12,442 nt of DNA from an uncultured Neomegalonema sp. (GTDB lineage Bacteria; Pseudomonadota; Alphaproteobacteria; Rhodobacterales; Rhodobacteraceae): assembly GCA_937944035.1 (NCBI GenBank), contig CALDZQ010000236.1, positions 1 to 12,442 on the forward strand. Direction: 5' to 3'. The notes beneath the pieces were generated by a model. The model was not told where the DNA came from, searched no databases, and saw only the letters and a program-made list of their open reading frames with translations. Made by a program: the position numbers and the translations under genes. How positions within the stretch are numbered: the stretch's first letter is position 1; every line of letters starts with the position of its first letter. Below, piece by piece: positions 1 through 6,540 of this stretch.

Positions 1-1
1 C

Positions 2-226
2 GCGCGTCCGGCGCGGCGGGTGACGGATCTGGCCGTGCTGACGCCGGTAATCGCCTTTGTGATGCTGATGCCGCCGATCATCGGGTTATTTGCCAAGCCG
101 GACGCGCTGGTGCTGTCTGTGCCGTTGATCATCGTGTATCTGTTGGGCCTGTGGCTGGCGATGATCGCGGCGGCGTTTTTGATTGCGCGGAATTTGAAGC
201 GGGGCGTGGCGCAAGGGGATGAGTAG
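2..226 (+). CDS. Small two-helix membrane protein, 5' end uncertain
   Basis: I do not recognise this protein by name. The reading frame is open to the left edge, so the gene may begin outside the window; an in-frame GTG at 20 would give 68 residues. The visible part has two long hydrophobic stretches (about residues 6-25 and 31-56 counted from that GTG), joined by a short loop with Lys-Pro-Asp, and ends in a basic tail (RNLKRG). That pattern fits an inner-membrane protein with two helices and a cytoplasmic C-terminus. It lies 136 bases ahead of a symporter-like sensor kinase on the same strand. Small two-helix partners are known for some sodium:solute symporters, so a role as accessory subunit is possible, but this is inference from position only. 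A terminator-like hairpin follows at 255-280. Confidence 0.6.
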   Translation, partial: ARPARRVTDLAVLTPVIAFVMLMPPIIGLFAKPDALVLSVPLIIVYLLGLWLAMIAAAFLIARNLKRGVAQGDE

Positions 227-252
227 GGGTCGTGACCTGTCGAACAAATCCC

Positions 253-329
253 CTGCCCCGCACGCGCTGCGGGGCCTTTTCGGGCAGAGCGCTCTCTTGA
301 TACAGGCCCCGCATCGGGGTGCGGGGCAG
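253..329 (+). promoter_or_regulatory. Four-segment alternative-fold leader ahead of the symporter-kinase
   Basis: Four segments are seen: 1 (253-262, CTGCCCCGCA), 2 (268-277, TGCGGGGCCT), 3 (304-313, AGGCCCCGCA) and 4 (320-329, TGCGGGGCAG). Segments 1:2 and 3:4 pair over 8 bp to give two separate hairpins. Segments 1:4 and 2:3 pair perfectly over 10 bp each to give one long nested hairpin. The folds exclude each other, and only the first contains the terminator-like hairpin with its T tract. A 10-bp perfect dyad (286-295) sits in the middle. The pairing is seen in the sequence; any switching is inference, and no ligand site or leader peptide is apparent. Confidence 0.45.
255..280 (+). terminator. 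Intrinsic-terminator-like hairpin after the small membrane protein
   Basis: A perfect 8-bp stem (GCCCCGCA at 255-262 with TGCGGGGC at 268-275) closes a 5-base loop and is followed directly by CTTTT. It starts 28 bases after the stop codon at 224-226. The short T tract makes it a moderate terminator on its own. The same stem sequence recurs 51 bases on, so the strand can also fold another way (see 253-329). Confidence 0.55.
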
Positions 330-336
330 AGTAGAA

Positions 337-350
337 CCCGCCTTCGCGGG
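337..350 (+). other. Short hairpin next to the symporter-kinase start
   Basis: CCCGC (337-341) and GCGGG (346-350) form a 5-bp stem with a four-base CTTC loop, 12 bases ahead of the ATG at 363. The only Shine-Dalgarno-like bases for that start (GGGA, 348-351) lie in its 3' arm, so the hairpin could lower translation. There is no stronger ribosome site. Confidence 0.4.
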
Positions 351-362
351 ACATAATCCGTC

Positions 363-3047
363 ATGGATATGGGTGATCTTGCGCTGTTGGCGGCGGTCGG
401 GTTTGCGGCTTTTCTGTTTTTGATCGCGTTTATCGGCGACCGTAACAAAGGGGCCGCGTGGCTGGCGTCGCCTTGGGTTTATACGCTCTCGATCTCGGTC
501 TATTGCACGTCTTGGACGTTTTACGGGGCGGTGGGATCGGCGGCGCGGAACGGGTTGGAATATCTGACCATCTATCTCGGCCCGACGATTGTTTTCATCG
601 GCTTTTGGACCGTGCTGCGCAAGATTTTGCGGATTTGCCGCAGCAACAGCCTGACCTCGATCGCCGATTTCGTCTCCTCCCGCTATGGCAAAAGCGACTC
701 GATTGCCGCCGTCGTCACCGTGATCGCGGTTGTGGCCGCCGCGCCCTATATCGCGCTGCAAATCAAAGCCATCACCACCAGTTTTCAGGTCATCGGCGCG
801 GCCTCTGTGCAGGATTTCACGGGGACCGCCGCCGGACAGCTCGATTACATTGTCGCCTTTTGGATTACGGCGGGCCTCGGCCTGTTCACCATCCTGTTCG
901 GCACACGGACGATTGACAGCAATGAGCGTCACCTCGGCGTGGTCGCCGCGATTGCGGTGGAGGCGCTGGTCAAGCTGGTCGCGCTGATCGTGGTGGGCTG
1001 GCTGGCGGTGTTTCATGTGGCGAATGGTCCGGCGGAGGTGCTGGAGCGGATTGCCGCCAGCACACCGCACACGACGGACGGGTTCGGGATACGCTGGGTC
1101 GGGCTGATTATTCTATCGGGCGCTGCGGTGATCTGTCTGCCGCGTCAGTTTCAGGTGACGATTGTCGAGAACCAGCGCGAGAGCCATCTGTTCACCGCCG
1201 CATGGCTGTTCCCGTTATACCTGTTTTTGATGAGCCTGTTCGTGCTGCCCATCGCGATTGTCGGCCAGACCTATCTGCCCGAAGGCGCGAACCCGGATAT
1301 GTTCGTGCTGACCGTGCCATTGGCGAGTGACCGGCCCGATATTGCGTTGCTGGCGTTTTTGGGCGGGTTTTCGTCGGGCACGTCGATGGTGATTATCTCG
1401 TGCATCGCGCTGTCGACGATGATCTCGAACCACATCGCGATGCCGCTGGCGTTGCGGTCGTCGTATCTCAAGCTGGAGGGCGGGGGCGATGTGCGGCGGT
1501 TTTTGCTGGTCTCACGGCGGATTGCGACCTGTGTGATCCTGTTTCTGGGCTTCATCTATCTGCGCACGGGATCGTCGGAGGCGGGGTTGGCCTCCATCGG
1601 GTTGATCGCCTTTGCGGGAGCGGCGCAGGTGATGCCCGCGCTGCTGGGCGGGATGTATTGGGAAGGCGCGAACGGGCGCGGGGCGCTGTGGGGGTTGATC
1701 GCGGGGGGAACGGTTTGGGCGTATACGCTGCTGCTGCCGGGATTGCTGGAGTCGACGGACTGGTGGCGGGGGGTGACGACGGAAGGGCTGTTCGGTCTGA
1801 GCGCCCTGCGGCCCGGTGCGTTGTTCGGGCTGTCGGTCGAAGACCCGCTGATGCACGCGCTGTTCTGGAGCCTGCTGTTCAACATCCTCGGCTTTGTGGC
1901 CGGATCGCTGACACGGTTGCCCTCGCCCATCGAGCAGTTGCAATCCTCGGTGTTCGTCAACGTCTTCGGTCATCAGGAACCGTCGCGTCCGGTGGGGGGG
2001 CGGGACGCGTCGGTGGATGAGCTGTTCAATCTGGCGCAACGGGTGATGGGGCCGGACCGCGCCTATGGCATTTTCCGCACCTATGCGCTGGACTCTCAGG
2101 CGGCGGGGGAGTTTCCGGAGGTGGATGACGCCTTCATCAACCACTTGGAGCGCCGGATGGCGGCGAGCGTGGGGGCATCCTCGGCACGGGCGATGATCTC
2201 GACGGTGACGGGCAGCGAGACGATCAGCCTGGACGAGCTGGTCCGCATCGCTGACGAGACCGCAAAGCTGATGCGCTATAGCAGCGAAGTCACGCGCAAG
2301 TCGGACCAGATTGAGGAGGCCGCCCGGCAGTTGGGCGCAGCGAACGAGCGGTTGCGGGCGCTGGACCGGCAGAAGGATGATTTCCTCAGTCAGGTGAGCC
2401 ATGAGTTGCGCACGCCGATGACCTCGATCCGGTCGTTCACCGAAATTCTCAGCGGCACGCCTGATCTGGACGCGGACGAGCGGGAGCGGTTTATCAGCAT
2501 TATTCACAGCGAGAGCATCCGGTTGACCAGCCTGCTGGACGAAATCCTCGATATGAATGTGATCGAGCGCGATGATAACGGGCGGGCGCTGAGCCGGATC
2601 AACCCCGAAACCGCGCTGGAGCAGGCGATTGATGCGTGTCTGGGACTGTCACATACGGCGGGGGTGCGCATTGTGCAGGACAGGGTGGCGGCGGCGCATG
2701 TGACCGGCGATACCGCGCGGCTGACGCAGGTGTTCATCAACATCATCTCGAACGCGATCAAGTACAATACCAACCCCGCACCCGAAGTGCGCATCAGTTC
2801 AGCGGTGAAAGACGGGTTTTATACGGTGGTGATCGCCGATAACGGTGCGGGCATCCCTGACGCGGAGGCGAGCGCGATTTTCGAGAAGTTTTCGCGCGGA
2901 TCCTCGGCGCGGGATCAATCCGGCGCGGGCCTGGGCCTCGCCATCAGCCACGCGATTATCGCGCGGTTTAAAGGCACGCTGCACCTGCTGCCCAATGACG
3001 GCGGGGGTGCGGCGTTTGAGGTGAGGATTCCGGTGGAGAAGGGGTGA
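363..3047 (+). CDS. Sodium:solute symporter-like sensor histidine kinase
   Basis: This 894-residue protein joins a symporter-type membrane domain to a cytoplasmic kinase, the layout of the CbrA/CrbS family of nutrient-sensing kinases. Residues 1 to about 515 hold a long series of hydrophobic helices with SLC5/PutP-like character. Residues about 549-620 look like the STAC linker (ERRMAASVGASSAR). A charged coiled coil follows at about 640-673. The kinase has its H box at SHELRTP with His680 as the likely phosphorylated residue, the N box near Asn797, DNGAG at 826-830, the EKFSRGS segment, and GAGLGLA from 854. I see no PAS domain and no receiver domain, both common in CrbS-like relatives, and no response regulator in the window. 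The stimulus cannot be read from sequence; acetate, amino acids or other small organic compounds are known for the family. It may respond to substrate passage or binding at the inner membrane. Its stop lies 4 bases from that of the convergent hipA. Confidence 0.93.
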   Translation: MDMGDLALLAAVGFAAFLFLIAFIGDRNKGAAWLASPWVYTLSISVYCTSWTFYGAVGSAARNGLEYLTIYLGPTIVFIGFWTVLRKILRICRSNSLTSIADFVSSRYGKSDSIAAVVTVIAVVAAAPYIALQIKAITTSFQVIGAASVQDFTGTAAGQLDYIVAFWITAGLGLFTILFGTRTIDSNERHLGVVAAIAVEALVKLVALIVVGWLAVFHVANGPAEVLERIAASTPHTTDGFGIRWVGLIILSGAAVICLPRQFQVTIVENQRESHLFTAAWLFPLYLFLMSLFVLPIAIVGQTYLPEGANPDMFVLTVPLASDRPDIALLAFLGGFSSGTSMVIISCIALSTMISNHIAMPLALRSSYLKLEGGGDVRRFLLVSRRIATCVILFLGFIYLRTGSSEAGLASIGLIAFAGAAQVMPALLGGMYWEGANGRGALWGLIAGGTVWAYTLLLPGLLESTDWWRGVTTEGLFGLSALRPGALFGLSVEDPLMHALFWSLLFNILGFVAGSLTRLPSPIEQLQSSVFVNVFGHQEPSRPVGGRDASVDELFNLAQRVMGPDRAYGIFRTYALDSQAAGEFPEVDDAFINHLERRMAASVGASSARAMISTVTGSETISLDELVRIADETAKLMRYSSEVTRKSDQIEEAARQLGAANERLRALDRQKDDFLSQVSHELRTPMTSIRSFTEILSGTPDLDADERERFISIIHSESIRLTSLLDEILDMNVIERDDNGRALSRINPETALEQAIDACLGLSHTAGVRIVQDRVAAAHVTGDTARLTQVFINIISNAIKYNTNPAPEVRISSAVKDGFYTVVIADNGAGIPDAEASAIFEKFSRGSSARDQSGAGLGLAISHAIIARFKGTLHLLPNDGGGAAFEVRIPVEKG

Positions 3048-3051
3048 GCTG

Positions 3052-4404
3052 TCAACTCCAGGCCCAAGCCCCGCTATCCGCAATCCACGCGTCGCGTTTT
3101 TGCGCAGCTTCCGGAATCTCAATCCCGAACGCATCATTGAGATGTCTGATATTGGACGCGATATGATCGGCAAAGATCCGCTCTCCGGCGGCATCCATCG
3201 TTGCGAATTGCTGTGCCAAATATTCGCTGATTTTGGCCGTAGTCTGATTGCGCAAACGCCGCTTCGCTGCTGATGAAGGGACACCGAGTATTTCAAGATA
3301 GGCGTCAAATGCACTTACCGTTACGTCTTCAAATCGTGTTGCCGGACCGATATTATAGGCCAGCTCTTCCGTGAAACCGTCAAACATACGGCATGGAACC
3401 AGATCGTACCGGGGCGCAATCCTAACCGCGCCCCTACGATCAAAAAGCAGGCTGAAATTTTTAGCGTGCGGGTCGTTGTTCCCGATCAACAAATCAAAAA
3501 CAGTCGATTCAATGATGGTTTTCCGGGACAGAGCGGGTTCCGAGGTTTGGTCGATTATACTGGCGATTGCCACAGCATCGAATTTAAAATCCGGTCTGCC
3601 TCTCCGCTCGTATTTCATGCCCGATGGCAGGCCGAGAGCCTGCGCGAAATCCTCCTGATGTAATCTCGCTATACGCCCGTCTTGGTCTATTGTTCTGTCA
3701 TAACGTGCCACAAGCAGGCATTTGATACCGCTAATTTCCCGTAATTCCGCCGTTGTTGTATCGATTTGCAATCCCGACGATAATTCAAGGGCGGCCGCTT
3801 CAAGCTTCGCCTCATTGGGCTGAGACCTGCTGGAAATTTTCAGAATATGCGTTGTTGGCGCACCGGAATGCCCGATAGGCTTTGCGAATGTGCCATCTTG
3901 AAGAACGGTCAGGGCAAATTTTCGCTGCACCCCGGCCAATGGGGAAGGATCGGCGAAACCCGCTGGCAGAGGCGTTCTATTGTAGAGTGAAGAGACAATG
4001 CGCGTTATCTGCTCATCATTCATTGGCTCATAGTCTGTCGCCATATCGCCAGGAACTTTTGCGGGTGGCGCGCCCTGAGGGAGGATTGAGATCGCTCCGG
4101 GGCAGTCCGCGCCAAGATGATAGAGCAAAGCGGCGATATTATCCCGCTCGATACCCTCTCTGAGCATTACGGTTTCAAGTACATCCGGACTTTCTTGAAG
4201 CAGGTTTCCGAAAAATGCGCGGCAGGATGAGTCAGGGTAAGGGGATTCTCTGATCGGCAATGAGAGGGAAAGATGAAGCGCGTTTGGCATCGCGCGATAG
4301 GAGTCTTCATATTGAAAAGCGAGATCACCATAGGCATCCCGAACCAGTACGCCGACGGGGCCGTCAAATCCATCAAGGCGAACATCCAGTATCAGTTCAC
4401 TCAT
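3052..4404 (-). CDS. hipA: HipA-family serine/threonine kinase toxin
   Basis: HipA toxins phosphorylate a cytosolic target, in E. coli glutamyl-tRNA synthetase, and so slow growth. I chose the ATG at 4404 (450 residues). It lies 7 bases after the hipB stop, whereas the longer reading from 4443 would overlap hipB. Numbered from 4404, the protein shows LAGVQRKFAL near 156-165, the ATP-contact THILK, QEDFAQALG, the catalytic GNNDPHAKN with Asp311, and the magnesium-binding APRYD with Asp334. The 23-residue spacing of the two aspartates equals that of Asp309/Asp332 in E. coli HipA, and the length is normal, so the kinase core appears intact. At the position of the autophosphorylated serine (E. 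coli Ser150, in SIAG) this protein has proline (PLAG), with a serine one residue earlier. Codon use is visibly less GC-rich than in the flanking genes, suggesting acquisition. It is coexpressed with hipB. The target is unknown. Confidence 0.93.
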   Translation of the reverse strand: MSELILDVRLDGFDGPVGVLVRDAYGDLAFQYEDSYRAMPNALHLSLSLPIRESPYPDSSCRAFFGNLLQESPDVLETVMLREGIERDNIAALLYHLGADCPGAISILPQGAPPAKVPGDMATDYEPMNDEQITRIVSSLYNRTPLPAGFADPSPLAGVQRKFALTVLQDGTFAKPIGHSGAPTTHILKISSRSQPNEAKLEAAALELSSGLQIDTTTAELREISGIKCLLVARYDRTIDQDGRIARLHQEDFAQALGLPSGMKYERRGRPDFKFDAVAIASIIDQTSEPALSRKTIIESTVFDLLIGNNDPHAKNFSLLFDRRGAVRIAPRYDLVPCRMFDGFTEELAYNIGPATRFEDVTVSAFDAYLEILGVPSSAAKRRLRNQTTAKISEYLAQQFATMDAAGERIFADHIASNIRHLNDAFGIEIPEAAQKRDAWIADSGAWAWS

Positions 4405-4411
4405 AATATCA

Positions 4412-4765
4412 TCACTTGCGATCAATGGTAATTCGGATGCCACAAGCGGAGGCGACTTTTAGAACCCTGCCAAATTCCAGCGTTTCTTTTCCTTGCTCCA
4501 ATTCGGAAATAAATCGTCTGCCTACCCCGGCAAGATCGGCGAACTGTTGCTGAGACAAATCTTGCACTTTTCGTGATTTCCGGACCGCTTGACCAAGATC
4601 ACAGACCGTTTCGATTTTGACAGGACCGGATTGCAATTCATTGCAATCAGAACCCAAAATCTCTGGATGGCAGCTGTGATCTACCGATGCCGCCATCTTG
4701 CGTGCAAGCTCTTCCGCTTTCCGAAATTCGGCGGCATTTTTGGCGGGTTTTATTGAATCAGACAT
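4412..4765 (-). CDS. hipB: HipB-type helix-turn-helix antitoxin with long N-terminus
   Basis: The protein binds operator DNA as a Xre/Cro-type repressor and should bind and restrain HipA. The helix-turn-helix domain occupies the C-terminal half (about residues 57-111, with QQQFADLAGVGRRFISELEQG), and the protein ends in an ITIDRK strand as in other HipB proteins. Some 55 residues precede it, rich in charge and helical in look, with cysteines at 32, 41 and 55; E. coli HipB has no such extension. Two starts are possible. The ATG at 4765 gives 117 residues and has AGGAG 10 bases upstream. The ATG at 4792 gives 126 residues, lacks a ribosome site and lies inside an operator-like palindrome. I prefer 4765. 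Gene order antitoxin-toxin and the 7-base gap to hipA are typical. Confidence 0.88.
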   Translation of the reverse strand: MSDSIKPAKNAAEFRKAEELARKMAASVDHSCHPEILGSDCNELQSGPVKIETVCDLGQAVRKSRKVQDLSQQQFADLAGVGRRFISELEQGKETLEFGRVLKVASACGIRITIDRK

Positions 4766-4800
4766 ATCCACTATGCTCCTGTTCGGGAGCATAGTGGATA
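4765..4800. promoter_or_regulatory. Operator-like palindrome A at the hipB start
   Basis: A perfect 15-bp inverted repeat (TATCCACTATGCTCC at 4765-4779, complement at 4786-4800) has a 6-base spacer. Its ends are TATCC and GGATA, the same half-sites known from E. coli HipB operators, though there they lie 8 bases apart and here 26. The inner core ATGCTCC-N6-GGAGCAT (4773-4792) recurs nearby. On the transcribed strand the 3' arm carries the hipB ribosome site AGGAG and ends on the first base of the chosen ATG. Confidence 0.75.
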
Positions 4801-4821
4801 TTGATTTAGATTTCCAGATGA

Positions 4822-4841
4822 ATGATCCCGTTCAGGAGCAT
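4822..4841. promoter_or_regulatory. Operator-like element B of hipBA
   Basis: ATGATCC-N6-GGAGCAT matches the core of palindrome A at 17 of 20 positions, in the same orientation. Its centre (4831.5) lies exactly 49 bp from the centre of A (4782.5). The right half extends as GAGCATATA (4836-4844), which is repeated directly at 4856-4864. It is probably a HipB or HipAB site. Confidence 0.6.
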
Positions 4842-4847
4842 ATAGTT

Positions 4848-4853
4848 AGTATA
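4848..4853 (-). promoter_or_regulatory. Possible -10 element for hipBA
   Basis: The - strand reads TATACT here, a good match to TATAAT, between operator elements B and C. A 17-base spacer would put the -35 in element C, where the match to TTGACA is poor. Transcription would start near 4841, at the edge of B, so repressor on B or C would block it. No better -10/-35 pair is visible upstream of hipB. Confidence 0.35.
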
Positions 4854-4870
4854 TTGAGCATATACCCATA

Positions 4871-4890
4871 ATGCTCCCGAACGGGGTCGT
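4871..4890. promoter_or_regulatory. Degenerate operator-like element C of hipBA
   Basis: One strong half, ATGCTCCCGAAC (4871-4882), is the exact reverse complement of 4781-4792 in palindrome A. The other half is degenerate (4 of 7). With the 6-base spacer retained, its centre (4880.5) lies 49 bp from B. It begins just beyond the lipoprotein stop (4892-4894), which limits where the promoter can be. Confidence 0.45.
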
Positions 4891-4891
4891 A

Positions 4892-5368
4892 TCAGTAAAC
4901 GCCAACACTCGTCGTAGCGGGAACGGTTGTTTGTATGGGGGTCACGGGTGCGGTGGTGTTCAGGGTGTTTTGAACGACGCGTTGGGTTCCGTCGGCCATT
5001 GTGACGATGCTGACCGGTGTGCCCGTGGGGAGTTTGGGAGAGTCGGTCTGGCTGAAGCTTTTCATCGTGCCGTCGGCCATGCGTACCTGATAGACCGTGG
5101 TGTTGCCCGCATTTGCGAGGGCCACGCCGCCCGCTTGTCCCGCCGCGACGCTGGCCACGCCGCCCCACGGGCCGGGAATGAATGCGCCGAGGACTGCCGC
5201 GCCGATATTAAGCGCCGCGTTGCCGCCGGTGCGGTTGATCGTGGGCTGGGTCTCGGAAAGGACGATTTGTCCGGTTGTTGCTTGAGGTTGCGCGGTGCTG
5301 ACCGTGTTCGTGCTGGCACAGCCTGAGAGGGACGCAACGAGGATAAGGGTGGCGATAGGACGGTTCAT
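4892..5368 (-). CDS. Glycine-zipper-like lipoprotein
   Basis: The start at 5368 (158 residues) is chosen because GGAG ends 6 bases before it; a longer reading from 5383 would need a TTG and ignore that site. A short basic N-terminus and hydrophobic stretch lead to the lipobox LSGC, with Cys17 as the lipidated residue. The next residues are Ala-Ser, not Asp, so outer-membrane placement is likely. Residues about 48-88 form a Gly/Ala-rich segment with spaced glycines, resembling the glycine-zipper part of SlyB/OsmB-type lipoproteins. Two MADGT motifs follow (97-101 and 124-128), within a short sequence that appears twice in related form (YQVRMADGT, VSIVTMADGT), then a Thr/Pro/Val-rich tail. The function is unknown; an envelope-integrity role is inference. 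It is upstream of hipBA on the same strand with no clear terminator between them. Confidence 0.82.
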   Translation of the reverse strand: MNRPIATLILVASLSGCASTNTVSTAQPQATTGQIVLSETQPTINRTGGNAALNIGAAVLGAFIPGPWGGVASVAAGQAGGVALANAGNTTVYQVRMADGTMKSFSQTDSPKLPTGTPVSIVTMADGTQRVVQNTLNTTAPVTPIQTTVPATTSVGVY

Positions 5369-5547
5369 AACATACTCCGACAAAATTTAATGCGCCCCCG
5401 CAGATCGCAACTTAAGCGATGGAGAGCATACGCACAAGGCCCGTTTGCGCTTGCGACGCGGCGGGCGGGGGAATGGCACTGCTTTGGCGGGTCTGGACCG
5501 TCGAATTGTGAACCTGTATGCGTCAGCTTTGAAAGCCGGAGGCATCG

Positions 5548-6456
5548 ATGGGACGACGGAAAAAGGGGCTGGCGATTGATGGCTGGCTGGTGGTGGATAA
5601 GCCTGTCGGTGTCGGGTCCACGGACGTTGTGTCAAAGGCGCGCTGGGCCTTGAACGCGCGCAAAGCGGGGCATTCGGGGACGCTGGACCCGCTGGCGAGC
5701 GGGGTGCTGGCGGTGGCGTTCGGGGAGGCGACGAAGACGATTCCCTACGCGGTGGACAGCGAAAAGAGGTACGAATTCAACGTGGTATGGGGGGCCGCGA
5801 CGGCGACGGACGACCTTGAGGGCGAGGTTGTGGCGCGGTCGGACATGCGGCCTTCGGAGGCGGATATTCGGGGTGTTCTCACAGATTATGTCGGGAAAAT
5901 CATGCAGGTTCCGCCCGCTTTCTCGGCGATCAAAGTGGATGGCGCGCGGGCGTATGATCTGGCGCGGGCGGGGGAGGATGTGGTGCTGGCGGCGCGGGAG
6001 ATTGATGTCTATGCGCTTGAATTGCTTGAGGTAATTTCGCTCGACGAGGCACGGTTTGCGATGACCTGCGGCAAGGGCGGGTATGTCCGTTCGATGGCGC
6101 GGGATCTGGGGGAGGCGCTGGGGTGTTTGGGGCATGTCAGCGTGTTGCGGCGGCTGTCCACCGGGCCGTTTGATCTGTCGCAAGCGATTGATTTTGAACG
6201 GCTTGATGCGGTGCGGGATGGCGAGGCGCTGGCGTTGCTGCCGAACAGTTTCCCGCTGGAGCATTTGCCGCGTGTGGATGTTTCGGCGGAGGATGTGGTG
6301 CGGTTGCGCAATGGTAATCCTGTGCAAATTCATGGGGTTAGCCTGCCCTACGGCGAAACGGCATGGGCCGCGCGCGGGGAGGATACGATCGCCATCGGGC
6401 AGATGCGGGCCGAGATGTTTCATCCGAAGCGGATTTTGGCGGCGGCTGAGGATTGA
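5548..6456 (+). CDS. truB: tRNA pseudouridine(55) synthase TruB
   Basis: TruB converts uridine 55 in the T loop of most tRNAs to pseudouridine, acting in the cytoplasm and also helping tRNA fold. The 302 residues match the usual length. The N-terminal WLVVDKPVGVGST is typical of the family, and GHSGTLDPLASG carries the catalytic aspartate at 47 (Asp48 in E. coli). GKGGYVRSMARDLGEALG in the second half is the conserved KGTYIRS-type motif, and the C-terminal part (about 250-295) resembles the usual small PUA-like extension. The ATG has GGAGG five bases ahead. In many bacteria truB lies between rbfA and rpsO; here it is preceded by a divergent lipoprotein gene and followed by a hypothetical gene, so that cluster is broken. 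Confidence 0.96.
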   Translation: MGRRKKGLAIDGWLVVDKPVGVGSTDVVSKARWALNARKAGHSGTLDPLASGVLAVAFGEATKTIPYAVDSEKRYEFNVVWGAATATDDLEGEVVARSDMRPSEADIRGVLTDYVGKIMQVPPAFSAIKVDGARAYDLARAGEDVVLAAREIDVYALELLEVISLDEARFAMTCGKGGYVRSMARDLGEALGCLGHVSVLRRLSTGPFDLSQAIDFERLDAVRDGEALALLPNSFPLEHLPRVDVSAEDVVRLRNGNPVQIHGVSLPYGETAWAARGEDTIAIGQMRAEMFHPKRILAAAED

Positions 6457-6540
6457 CCGCAGAAGACCCCGCAGCAAGTGCGGAAAGCGATATTTTTCAG
6501 AGTCAGCACCAAAAACCATTGGAGAATAAGGAGCGCGCGC

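Noticed and set aside
129..1070. A 313-codon open frame on the - strand
   Set aside because: It runs across the alternative-fold leader and the start of the kinase gene; its Arg/Asp/Gln-rich translation is typical of antisense shadows.
1512..2507. A 331-codon open frame on the - strand inside the kinase gene
   Set aside because: Antisense shadow of the STAC and HisKA region; Arg/Gln/Pro-rich with no recognisable domain.
4405..4443. Longer hipA start at 4443
   Set aside because: It would overlap the end of hipB by 32 bases and add 13 residues absent from HipA proteins; 4404 gives aspartate positions close to E. coli HipA.
5632..6519. A 295-codon open frame on the - strand over truB
   Set aside because: Antisense shadow; truB on the + strand has a ribosome site and all key motifs.
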